DNA of 64,000 nucleotides from Symsagittifera roscoffensis (Eukaryota; Xenacoelomorpha; Acoela; Convolutidae): NCBI RefSeq assembly GCF_963678635.1, contig NC_087065.1, positions 51,456,173 to 51,520,172 of the forward strand, read 5' to 3'. Shown piece by piece: positions 34,901 to 46,900 of this stretch (position 1 is its first letter; each line of letters starts with the position of its first letter). The notes under the pieces were generated by a model. It saw only the letters and a program-made list of their open reading frames with translations, ran no database searches and was not told where the DNA came from. The position numbers and the translations under genes were made by a program.

Positions 34901-37900
34901 CTGAGGAAAAAAAAACCCGAGAACAGTCATTCTGCTTTTTTTTTCGAAATCGAAACAATAATATTGATCAAGGCAGTTGGAACTATGTTCAGGCTATGTT
35001 CACACTTTATTTGGGACTTTGATCCCAATCTAAATTAACAAGGTCCATCAAAGTCTGAACAAAAAACCACGACCTTGACCCGGATATTGTGGGTTAGTGT
35101 TTGTTCATGTGTATTAAACTGAACGCAACAAACCGATAGCCAGCTGCGCTAAAGTGCATCCAATTCTATCTGCAAGTGACTGAAGTTCGTCCAGTTTGGA
35201 TTGCTGGATACCATCTTCTAGAGGGGAATGAACAACTTTGTTTTTCAGTTGGGAGAACCCTTTCAGGCCACTCCTAGATCCATAAGGAACTAAGCCGTTC
35301 TTGTATTTGTTGGTTAGAACCCCGCCGCATAAGGGAGACCGAGTTATTGATCCTACTCCTAAAACACCAATAAATGAGTTGTAATAATTTGGGAAGATAA
35401 AGAAAATGCACTCCCATCTTTTCCCCAAAAGTCAGACAAATACAAAACTTTGATAATATTTACTCGTTTTCAAAAAAAAAAATTTGGGGTAGTCCAAATG
35501 TATAGATTTGTTCTAATCACCTTTGCTTGTCATTCTTTATAGCGAAAAATTGCGGAATTAAGCATGAAATTATGCAAAAATTAGAAATAGAAAATTTGCA
35601 TGATATCATGCTACTTTTCGTGATTTTTCGCAATAAGGCATGATGAGCAGCAAATACAGTGCTGATTTAAATTGTCCGGACAAAAAAAATCACATGGGAA
35701 ACCTTGAACGCGTTTTTCCCAAATTAGGTCGAGATAGCAAATGTGAACGGAATGAAAGTTGTGCAGAAAATTACCAGAAGTATCATAGTGGAATTAATTT
35801 TGCCAAATTTAAAACTATAATTATACCCAAAAACGAATCGTTTGGCTTTTCTTGATTTATAGCATATTACGCTAAAACTACTGCGGTAATTGATAATTTT
35901 ATCAAATGAAGCCTCGTACACAGCCCAACAAAATTTTAGGGAAATAAAATTTGCGCAAAACATTCAAAATTTGTTAGTAAGCAAAAATTTTGAGATTATT
36001 ATTGTTGGATATTTTGAAGATTTCACAGATTTTTGAAAATCTCTAAAAACCTGCGTAAGATAATATATACACATTTTTTCATAATATCAAACTAAAAGTT
36101 TTGCTTATTAAAAAATTTTGAATGTTTTGCACAAACTTTTGTAGATTTTACCCCTCAAACTTCTGGAGATTTTACTGTGTTGGACTTTGTTAGAGGTTTC
36201 ATTTGATATAGTTTTCTTATCAATTAACTTAGTCATTTTTGGCGTCACTTTCAATTAGAAACCAAATGCCCATTTTTGTAGATACAATTTTGGTTTCAAA
36301 TTAGCAGAAAAAAATTGCACAATAACAATTCTGGTGAAATTCGATACAGTTTTTGTTCCTTCTTTTTTTTGTGTATAATCGACCCATTTTGAGGAAAACG
36401 CGTTAAAGTTTCCTATGTTGTTCGTTTCGCTCGGATAATTTGAATCTGCTCTGTATGCTCAGAACAATTACCTTGTTCACCATGGCAACGATGAAAAAGG
36501 TTTCAAAAACTGAAGCTCAAAATAGTACATGGCAAAACTGGCAATTTTTAAACTCCCAGAAATTTACAAAAAATGATTGGATGTAAAATATAATTTTTTA
36601 TTTGATTTAAAAGAGTCAATAGCTTCAAAGTGTTATTAAATTTTTATTAAAAACTTTTAATTCGACCGCCAAAAATTGACTGAATAAAAAGACGCTCCGA
36701 GCATAATTGTTCTGTTTTTTTTTTTCAAAAGTCGGAATTAAAAGGCTTGAAACAGCAAAACTAAGTAAGTGCAATAGTGGCAATGACCGAAAATTGTCAA
36801 AAAGACGGGTTTTAAAGAAGCATATCCTTTTTGATTCAAACATGAAATTTTCTAAAGACTGCGTTTGTCATATCGTCACATTGACTCGACCGCTTCTTAG
36901 AAAAAAAACGCTTGCAGGGGCCCTTTATGCACTACCCCATAAAAACCCTACAGCAAACTATAGCCCTTTTATACAAAAATTTAGTAAGCTGAGGGGGTAA
37001 TTTTTGTTTTTTCAGGGTTGTAAGGTTATAATGGGGCAACCCACTCGGCTGGCATTCTTGTCTTCATCCAATTAAAACAGCAAAAAATTTTCCTCTTTTT
37101 CAGGCCTTTATGGCACGTGCTACACAGACAGTGAAATTGACAAGGTTTTACTTATGATTACAGCAGAGCCCAGATTTTCAAAATGTAAAGTGGTGGGAAC
37201 ATTTTTTAGCTATGGGCTCTTTACCATACCATTCTTTTTGTTGGGCAATTTTCGTTTTGACCACAAGAGATAAGCAACTTTGTATTTTCCGGTTACAATC
37301 GATAATCGCGAAAAATTGTCAAATTTTTTCTAGTGATATAGCTAGCCTCTTCAGTCACAATTTGATTGCTTTGAATGAAATTACAAACATGTTTTCTTTC
37401 TGAGTGTCGAGAAAATCCGGTGGAAATTTTGCTTTTCAGTCCAATTCAAGCAAACAAAGCCAGCAAATAGCTTTTGTTGATATTAACTAAAACGCTGTTA
37501 ACCAGGGGCGGATCTAGGATTTTCTCGAGGGGGGGGCGGATTTTCAAAAAATTTTCCAAAATTAATTTTGACGACCTTTTTTTTTTTTTTAGGTCGACCA
37601 AATTGATTTTTTGAGCTCTACCATTTCTACCAAAGTACTGTTTTGCCCCTATTTAGGCAAAATTTTCTGCGCCGCAGGCAAATTTTTGAAAAAACAGTCA
37701 AAAAAGCCGTTTTTGGGCACTTTTTGAAAAATTTTGACAAAAAAATCGCGTTTTTTTGGCGCGCGCTCACCCTCAAAGTTAGTATATATTGGCGCCGAAG
37801 GCGCCTTTAGAAAAATTTAAGGGTCGGTCGGCCAAAAATGGATTTCTGAAAAAGTATCAAAGGGGGGACCCTTTGGGTCGGCAGGGGGTCGAATCCCTGA

Positions 37901-40900
37901 GGGGGGGGGGGGCGTCCGCCCCCCCGCCCCCCCCCCCTAAATCCGCCCCTGCTGTTAACTAAGCTACAAAAAACAAAAACGTTGACTATAGAAAACTAGC
38001 TATAAAAATGGCATTGTTTTTGTTGTAAAAAAAAAAATCTGAAACTGTGTTTTGAATTTTGTGCAGCAAAAGTGATTGTTGTCAATAAAAACCGTTATCA
38101 GTGTTCCAAGCTTACTTCTAGTTTCTGATCCCCCCACAGCGCAGAAAAAAAATACACCAACAACTCACAAACTAATTGAAAACAACAAAAAAGTAGGTCG
38201 AAAAATTGTGGTAAGAGCCTTCTGTTAATTCTCGTAAGAGCAACAAGCATGTCACGATTGTGTTAAAAACAAACTTTATCTAGTCCGACCGTCAAAAAAT
38301 GGCTTGCGGGTTAATTAACTAAGTGCGAACAAATTGATTTTCTTTTACAACAATTGAATTACTAACAAGGTTGCTGTGCTTGTAGCTCAGAAATTTAAAA
38401 AAAAACAGAATTTTTTAAAAACCGTGTTGATTTTTGTTCAAGATGTGATGAGAGGATCTGAACAAAAGCCTAAAATTTAGGCACATTTGGTAGTAATAGT
38501 AAATTAGGCACGTTTGACTACAGTTTGCTTATATCAAAAACAGAATTAAAATAAAAAAACTAAACACTCAAATAACCGCCGAACAAGCCTTTTTGGTCCA
38601 AACATTTTAGAAAATCTAACCAAAAACGGTGTTTTGGCCAACTGTTTCAAAACTTGCCTGTGTCAATTATGAATTTTGATTTTTTTTTAAAAACCTCTCC
38701 TCTCCCATTTTGGAAAAATTTTGGACCCCTGCCTATAAATGATTATGATTTGTTTGGTCAGACACACACTTCAGATTATGGGCATCCAGGATTTACGCGA
38801 AGCTGTGTGAAACTTCGCGTAAATCCTGGATTTGAAACTCAAGTCATCTTTAACTTAAGTCATCCGGCATTTTTAAGTCATATGCAAAAAACAGCTCATT
38901 ATTAACGCTTGTCTGATCTTTTGCATTATCGGTTCCCATGAAACTAAAATAACAATGCCGAGGGTCAATTATTTTTTTTCCTACAAGGCTGGGGGAGCTA
39001 CAATGTTTAAACTGTCTCTTGCCTATCTTGTGGTATAACTCTGGCATTTGTGTCTCTGTGGCGTGTCTGTGGAACATGTGGTATTCCAGCTGGTCGCACA
39101 AAGGGGGCACGAGGTTGAACTGTCTGGCAACACAGAATGCCTCCATGATCTCACTCCCACTCCACTTGCATGTTCCCCAGTAGAAGGCCCTCCCTCGCTC
39201 TATCAGCCACGAGAACCCACGTACTATCTCTACATACAACATATACTACCTTATGAGTGCGGACCAGTTAGCACACCAGACGATAGGCCTTCGAGTAGTA
39301 CATTATTTTAGGTTACTGACTCATTTGGAAGAACTTGTTTCAACCTACCGCGGAGACTTTACAACAAATTTGAAAGAATTTCAATGAAAGTTTTGTTTGC
39401 TGGCTTTTTTTTGTGTTCAGACGAGCGAGAAGGTGACACGACTTTTTAAGTTTTCATGATATGTTTTAAACACCAATTCGGTTTCAAGAAAAAACAAAAA
39501 TTTAAGAAAAAAATAGAATCTTTTTCACACTAGTCGACGAATTTATCAACTTTAGAAATAATTGAAATCATCTTAAATTGTATTATTCACTGCGGCGCAG
39601 GAAGTTTCATTAAAATAGGGTCCTTATAGTATTTTCGGAGGGCTCGGGAAAAAAACCATCCCCCTAGAAAAGTTTCTGCGCACGCCACTAAATTCACATT
39701 TCAATCTCATATCAGTACAAGTTCAATGATTGAGTAAAACACCGAGCGGACAACATCAGTCTCGTCAGCCCACCCTTAAAAAATGTTTGCTCATTTTAGT
39801 AATAGTTATATCCATGTAAACGCAGAAAAATAACATAGGGCGTACATCGTAATTTTCTAAAACGGGTAGGTACTAGTTTACTTGCTTGATCCCACAAAAA
39901 TGCTGTGGTCCCTAATAAAAACAAAGGTACAGGAGGCGGTTAATTCTAAAAATTAGCATCCTAATTTCTCTTTGTTGCTGCCGAAACGGGCCTAGATAAC
40001 ATAGCGCGTACGAATTCGATTACCGACCCCGCGGGATAGGTTCGAAGCGTGTGCTGGCTTTTCCTTTTAGAATATAGGCGGGACCAATCATCTTAACTAG
40101 TTTTGGCACGGGACCAAACGAGTAAACTAGTAACAATAGGGTTGATAAATCATAACTTCAGCTTTGACAATCATAACTGAATGGGCGAATGGTTTTCGCT
40201 TAGGAAAGTAATTCAAACTTTTTTCGCTATTGTAGGTAACTATTTGGGCCAATAAGGCCATAATTACTGTTTGGTTAACGTCACAAAACGGACATGGCAT
40301 AAAGTCGACATGTTGTAAGCCAATTAGAATAAAAAACATTTCGTACATTTGTTTTCTTATCTCGATCGTCTGTGACTTACGACTTTTCTAGCTTATGACA
40401 CTCGCTTGAGATTCGTTTAGAACTTCTCTACTTTATGGTACATCTGTTTTTTGACCACACTCTTTACTAATGCCTATTTCGCAATGCATTGAAAAACTGT
40501 TAAATCTACTCTCAAAGGCAGATACCGAAAACAGCGACTGAACCATAACAAGACTACTCGTATCAGGGCAAAGCCCTGAATGTTCCGACTGCCTTTTAAG
40601 GGTTTTATGGAGCATTAATAACATTAAAAAATTAATTATATTAAAATAAAACAAAAAAAAATTTCTAAAATTTAATTTTTTTTATGAAAAGCATCCCCCC
40701 TCATGCCATATAAAGTAGAAAAGGAAAGATTTCATTCCTTGTAACAAATCAATTATGGCAAATAAACTTCTTTCAACCAATTTGGAACAATTTTAAGACG
40801 GATTAACTCTCTGCTTACGCGTTAATAGCGCGAAATATATCCCGCGTTAATTGTCCCAAATTGGCCAAAATGGCAATCGTTAAACCCCCAGAACTTTACG

Positions 40901-43900
40901 AAGAATGATCACAGGTGAAATATTTTTTCAAATTTGAGCTCAGGGCAACAATACCTTTTGAATGATATAAAAAAATTCCGTCAAAAAAGGCTAGTTAAAA
41001 AGTCGAAATTTGTCTGAAGAAAAAAAAACCCACCCCGAGCACAAATATTCCGTTACTTTCGTATCGAAAGTCGGAACAATAATGCGCAAATAAAAAAGTA
41101 GTTAGTTGAAGACGACAAATTGACAAAAGGTGCTTTGTGGTAAAGTAGCAAAAATCTAGATTTATTTGGGCACAGCTTTTCGTTTAACCTAACTACCAAT
41201 TGCTTTTATACTGTTTATCACATAGCCTTTGTAAAACAAAAGCTGCTATTACTGTCGGATCACAAAGTGAAAGGAAAAAAGTTGAATTATAATTTTTGAA
41301 TTGAGTTGAAATAAAATCATTGAAAAAAAATCATAAACTTTTCTGTTTCAATTTGAGCTTAAAAAGATTAAAACCGTTCAAGCTAAATTTAAGTTATTTT
41401 CCACTAAATCTTGTTAAAATAAATATCAGTAAATCTGAATGTTCCAAGACTGATAATTTGATCTAACATTAACGTTCTGATTTTGGTCAGGAGTATTTGG
41501 GAAATCCGATTACAAAGGTTTGGCAACCTCGGTAATTTTTTGTAAACTTTTCCAAAAATGAACCGTTCGAAAAGAAAAATCGTTCTTTACAGTTCTTTAC
41601 GAATCAAGAGATATTTGTAAAAACCATTAATATTGTAAATCATTTTCTTCTGAAAATTCACTTAATAACGCATGGACGCGAAAAAATCAACGCGCAAAAC
41701 TCATTCTGATTTCGATCGAGGTAGTTTAAAGGGTCGGATTTTCGAATTTTTGAACTACAGCATTTTATTTCAATGCATTTTTGTCGATTGCGTTGTAAGT
41801 TAAAATTGACGGGAAAAAATCAAATGTTCATAACATTGTCAACCTAAATTAAAATAATTGAGATAAAAACACAATTATAAGAAAAGATGTTTTGCACCAG
41901 CTACCATATTGATATGTTTTAACATTAATCTGTAAGCATTGGAAGATTTCAAAATTAAATTGCAGCAAATTATATGATTTGTTTATTTCCATTTATCCGG
42001 AAAAAAAACAAGAAAAAAATTTAAAGTTACGAGAAAAAGGGTTTTAGAAAAAAATATCTGAGAACAAAAGGGTCTTTTAACAATTCTTTTTACAACAAAC
42101 ATTTTTGTATCATATATTCAGCAAAGTTTTGTAGATCATAAATTTTTAGAACCAATCTTTTTTACTTTCAGAACAAGCCTTTAATAGATCATATTCGCAG
42201 AATTACTATTTTTGGAAAAAATTTGCTACGCCTAGTGATTATTTCGAAGCTGAAAAGGCTATTGAGAAGCAAGTTAGCCTGCCACATAAAATGACCGCAA
42301 TTATTTGAGTTTTCTTGAGACCTTATTTTTCGGTGATCATCGATGGTGAGGATTGATCTTGCGGATTTGAGTGTATATTTTATAAAAAAACAAGATCTTA
42401 ACAGTTGCTATTTCACAATTTGAAGAAAACACAAAAAGTGAAAGCGAGATACAAAAAATAGTTTAAAGTCGAATTTAAGAACTTGGTTATATAGAGAGCC
42501 CCGAACAAGAGCACTGTTTTTTTCTGCTTTATTAAGCAAATTTAAGTACTTCAAAAATAACTCAGATTTAGCAAAAAAATGGATCCCATTGAGACTTTTT
42601 TTCCGATGATGAAAATTTTCTCCTCCTTATATTACAAATGTTTGGTCAGTATGCTTTTAAGGCGTGTTATAATTGCTTTTCAAGAAAAACTCCCGTAAAA
42701 TTTTCGTAATAATTAACTGAAAAATATTGTTTTTCGATAATTTTGCAATGATAGCTGTGGTTATTATTTGTCCAGTATTTTTGAAAACAAACAGCTTCTC
42801 AGTCCGCAAAAAAAAATCATTTTCTCTTTAAAAAATGAATGATTTGAAAACATCGATGTCTTTACCTTCCATAGGCGTGTTCACGTCTGATTTATTGGCA
42901 TAAACAATGTCCACGTAATCCAGCTGAAGCCTTGACAAGGAAGCTTCGAGACCTTGAAAATAAAACCAAAATCAAAAACTCAAAAACATTTAAAACAATT
43001 TTTTCTTTCCGAAATTTTTCAAAATCTTTGTGACCTTCAATGATGTGTTTTCTGGACAGGCCGCATTCAGTTATTGATCTGAAATTTCCTATAACTATGT
43101 ATTTGGTTTCAAGAAACAAATTATTTGAAAGTAAGTTCTTCTTCTCACTTTCCGCCCCAGTAGAGTTTCGTTGCAATCACGTATGAACTCCGTCTGAAAG
43201 CAGCAATAAACTGATACCTTATAACAGATTTATGTTTAAAAAAATAACTCATTTTCATGTTTTTGGGAGCCTGGTTTTCATCAAAAACTAAAACAACCAT
43301 TTTGATCCGACCATTGAAAACTAGGAGAAACTTTCAATTCGGGTGTGTTGTAGTTTTTTTTGTTTTCCACATGAAATCAGGTACCACAAATAATTTTCAA
43401 AATGGGTTAAGTGAGATATCATATTGATACATTTTCAGCCGTTTTCGAACGAACTTTAAAACATTCAAAAAACTCTCCCGGTGTCGAGAAAAACCTGTTT
43501 GAAATGTTTGAGTTTCAATCTAGTTTCGAGCGAGTAAAGCGATCGAGTAGCGTTCGTTATCTGAAAATGTAAGCTTAGAAAAATTGATTTTACTCAAACG
43601 AAAACTATTTAGCGCTTCTTAGGCAAAATTTTAGAAAAGAGTTAACTTAAGCACCCGAATCCAAAATTCCTCTACGTTTTCAATGGTCGGAACAAAAAGA
43701 ATTTGTTTCTGAATCATTAGTTGATTGACTAGTTAAATACGTTTAATATTAATTAACGTATAGAACATAACTAGAGGCAGATCTTTAAGTGATGTTTTAT
43801 TGCACTTCTTTGTAAGTTTTAGAGTTGGTCGGTAAAAAGGATATGTCATTAAATAGTATCAAAATGGGATCCTTTGTTGTTTGTTCAGGGGGCCGAATCC

Positions 43901-46900
43901 CTCAAAGATGGGCGTTCTCCTCCCTATATCAGCTATTGATTATAACCTTAGCTTTTTTGGCGTAACTCAATTCACTACATATTCGTTTCAAGCTCTTAAA
44001 TGGTCAAAAATTTTAAGAGATCAGACGGTTTGATGATTATAATTTCATTGGGTCATTTCTCGGCATTGATAATATTTTAAGAATTTTTAGCGTTCCCAAC
44101 CACGACAAAGCAAGTTAAACTATGATATGTATCGTTCCTAAATTTCAAACACGCGGCTTTAAAGAATCTAAATTAGCTTGCAGTAAAGTTGCTGTAAAAT
44201 AACTAGAACACAGCAAAACCTTCTCAACTTCGGTGAGCGAACTAAAAACGAAATCAAATTATGACCTCAACTTGAACCATTGTTTGCATTTTGTGATTAT
44301 CTGCCATTTTGATAACATCATGAATTATTTGGTTCGAACTCTAAATTAATTTCAGATGAAAACGTATATTGTTCGAAGTTTGTTCCAAGCTGTTATTTTC
44401 TTCAAACTCGTTGCCCGTTTCCCCATAAATATGAACTCTCCGACTAAAAGTTTTATAGAGTTTTTGATATGTTTGGCGTTTATTTTGAGCAATTCAAATG
44501 TATTAGGTCAAATACGCTTCAACGAAGAGCCTCCTCTTAGTGCAATAGCTCATGGCATTCACGTCAAATGGGATCATTACAATCCCGACCCGAATACGAA
44601 TCCTTTTGCGCGGCGTCGGAGTCCATTCGTGCCTAGCCCGAGCCGGCTTTCACGCGGCAGTTCGGGACGACTTCTATCATGTGACTTTCAGACGAATTGT
44701 GACATCATTTGTGAGAAGTCAATGCCAGATTTTGTGCTGCGGACTAACCCAAACTGTGTCGCTGATGGAATATGCACAAATCATTACTGCCAGTGTCACT
44801 GTTTATAACTTCTATTGACTTGAAATTTACTTTTAATATTTCTTTTCATTTTTCTTCATCTAGTTTTTTAATGTTTCTTCACGTAAAAACTAGATAAAGA
44901 CTGGAAGATACGTTTAATTAAACAAAATTGCTCGTATCAGGGTAATGCCTTGAAAGCTCCCACTGCTTTTAACGTCTATAGAGTAAAGTTTGACTCAAAA
45001 AATGCAGAGTTATAAGCGAGTTGGATTTTTTAAGCAAAAAGTTTTTTTCTAAATCAGAATCGACTGTCTCCGTTTAAAACACAATTGATTTTTACCAAAC
45101 AAAAAAAACTAAATTAGCCCAATTAGCTTGCTTTAAACCAAAATGAAATAATTTGTGAGCGATAAATATCCACCTATGTGTAACCAACACGAAATGGCTC
45201 TTTCCAATTTGCGCCGCTTTTACTTTTTTCTATTTTCTTACTTTTCTGTTTCAGAACTAAGCAAAAGTTTCTCAAATTTGGTGATTAAAAAGATCAAAAT
45301 ATGAATGTTTGATTCATGTTCAGAACTATTTCCAGATAAAAATTTATTGATCGAAGTTTGTTTCAAATTGTTATACACATAAACTTGCTGCCCGTTGTCC
45401 CATGCATATTAACATTCCGAATAAAACTATTCTAGAAATTTCGCTTTTTGGTTATTATTTTAAGCGATTCAAGCGTATTGAGTCAAAGACGCATATACAA
45501 AAAGCATCCTTCTTATTCAATGGCCCATGATGTTCACGCCAAATGATGGAATCATTACAAACCCGACTCAGATATAAATCATTTTGCGCATCGTCGGAGT
45601 CCCTTCGTGTCAAATCTGAGTCGGCTCTCAAGTGGCACTTCGAGCCGAGTTTTATCTTTGAAAGCAGCATGTTTTTTTTATAATCATTTCTCACCAAAAG
45701 TTATTGGATTTGAGTGTCACTAAAAGTTAGAAATTAAAAAAAATTGGTTTGCTAGAAAAAGAAAAACAAAAAAAATAGAAGAAAGGAATTTTTGTGAAAA
45801 ATTACGCAAAGAAACCACTAATATGAGAAAATTGAATTTAAATTACTTTTGAGACTGACTTATTTGAATTAACAAAGTTTATGAAAGTATCGTAAGCTTC
45901 CTCACTTATATTTCAGTAGCTGGTGACGTAATCGCTCCCTGAAAACAACAGTTTGTAGGACAAATTGAGCAAAAAACCAGCCGAAGATCAACGTTTAACG
46001 GCTAATCTAGAATTTTATCGAAAATGTGGAGTACTTACAAAAATTTTGAAAAAAAAACTAATTCGAGAACTGCAAAAAAGTCTTCATTTGACAATTTTTG
46101 CAATTGTAGAAGAACATTAGGATGATCAATGCAAGATTAACAGTCAGAGCAGCAAATTCGTAGCTTAGAATTTTTGGAGAAAAGTTTTGCAAAATTTAAA
46201 AGTGACAAGAACTTCATCAAACAAACCCGCAGAAAATGTACATTGAAAAAACAATGGTAACTCTTCAATTTTGCTTTTGAAAACCAAATGACGGGTGATA
46301 AATTTTCAAGGTGGTTTAAAATCTGACGAACCAAATTTTGAAAATCAATTTTGTTTTCAGTGAATTTATGTTTCAAAATTAAATTGAACCGATAAAATAA
46401 ATTCACAAAAATGAGTTGCAATTTTAATTATTTTTCTTATTTGTTATTTTTTTTCATATCGGAGCTCAACTGCCTTCGCCTATTAACGATTCAATTTTTA
46501 TAGAAAAAAAACCACGCTCAAAAGCTGCGTCACATTTGAAAAACTCGGAAAGCAAAATGAATAGTGATTTTAACCATACGCTTTTTATAGGAAAATGATT
46601 TTAACCAGAAACATAAAACAGCCTAATTAGCTTGCTTTCCGTAAATCAAAATTAAACAATTTTTGATACAAGAAATTTCCACCTGTGCGCTAACAACACG
46701 ATATGGTTCTTTTTTCAATTTGTCCCGCAATCACTTTTTCTCTTTTCTTTCTTGTCTATATCACAACCCAACAAAAATTTCTCAAACTCAGTGTTAAAAA
46801 AGATAAAAATTCGAATTTTGTTTCAACAATTGTTAGTATTTTGTAAACAATTAAAAAATTTCATAGCATTATAAACTGTTTGATTCATGCTCCGAATTAT

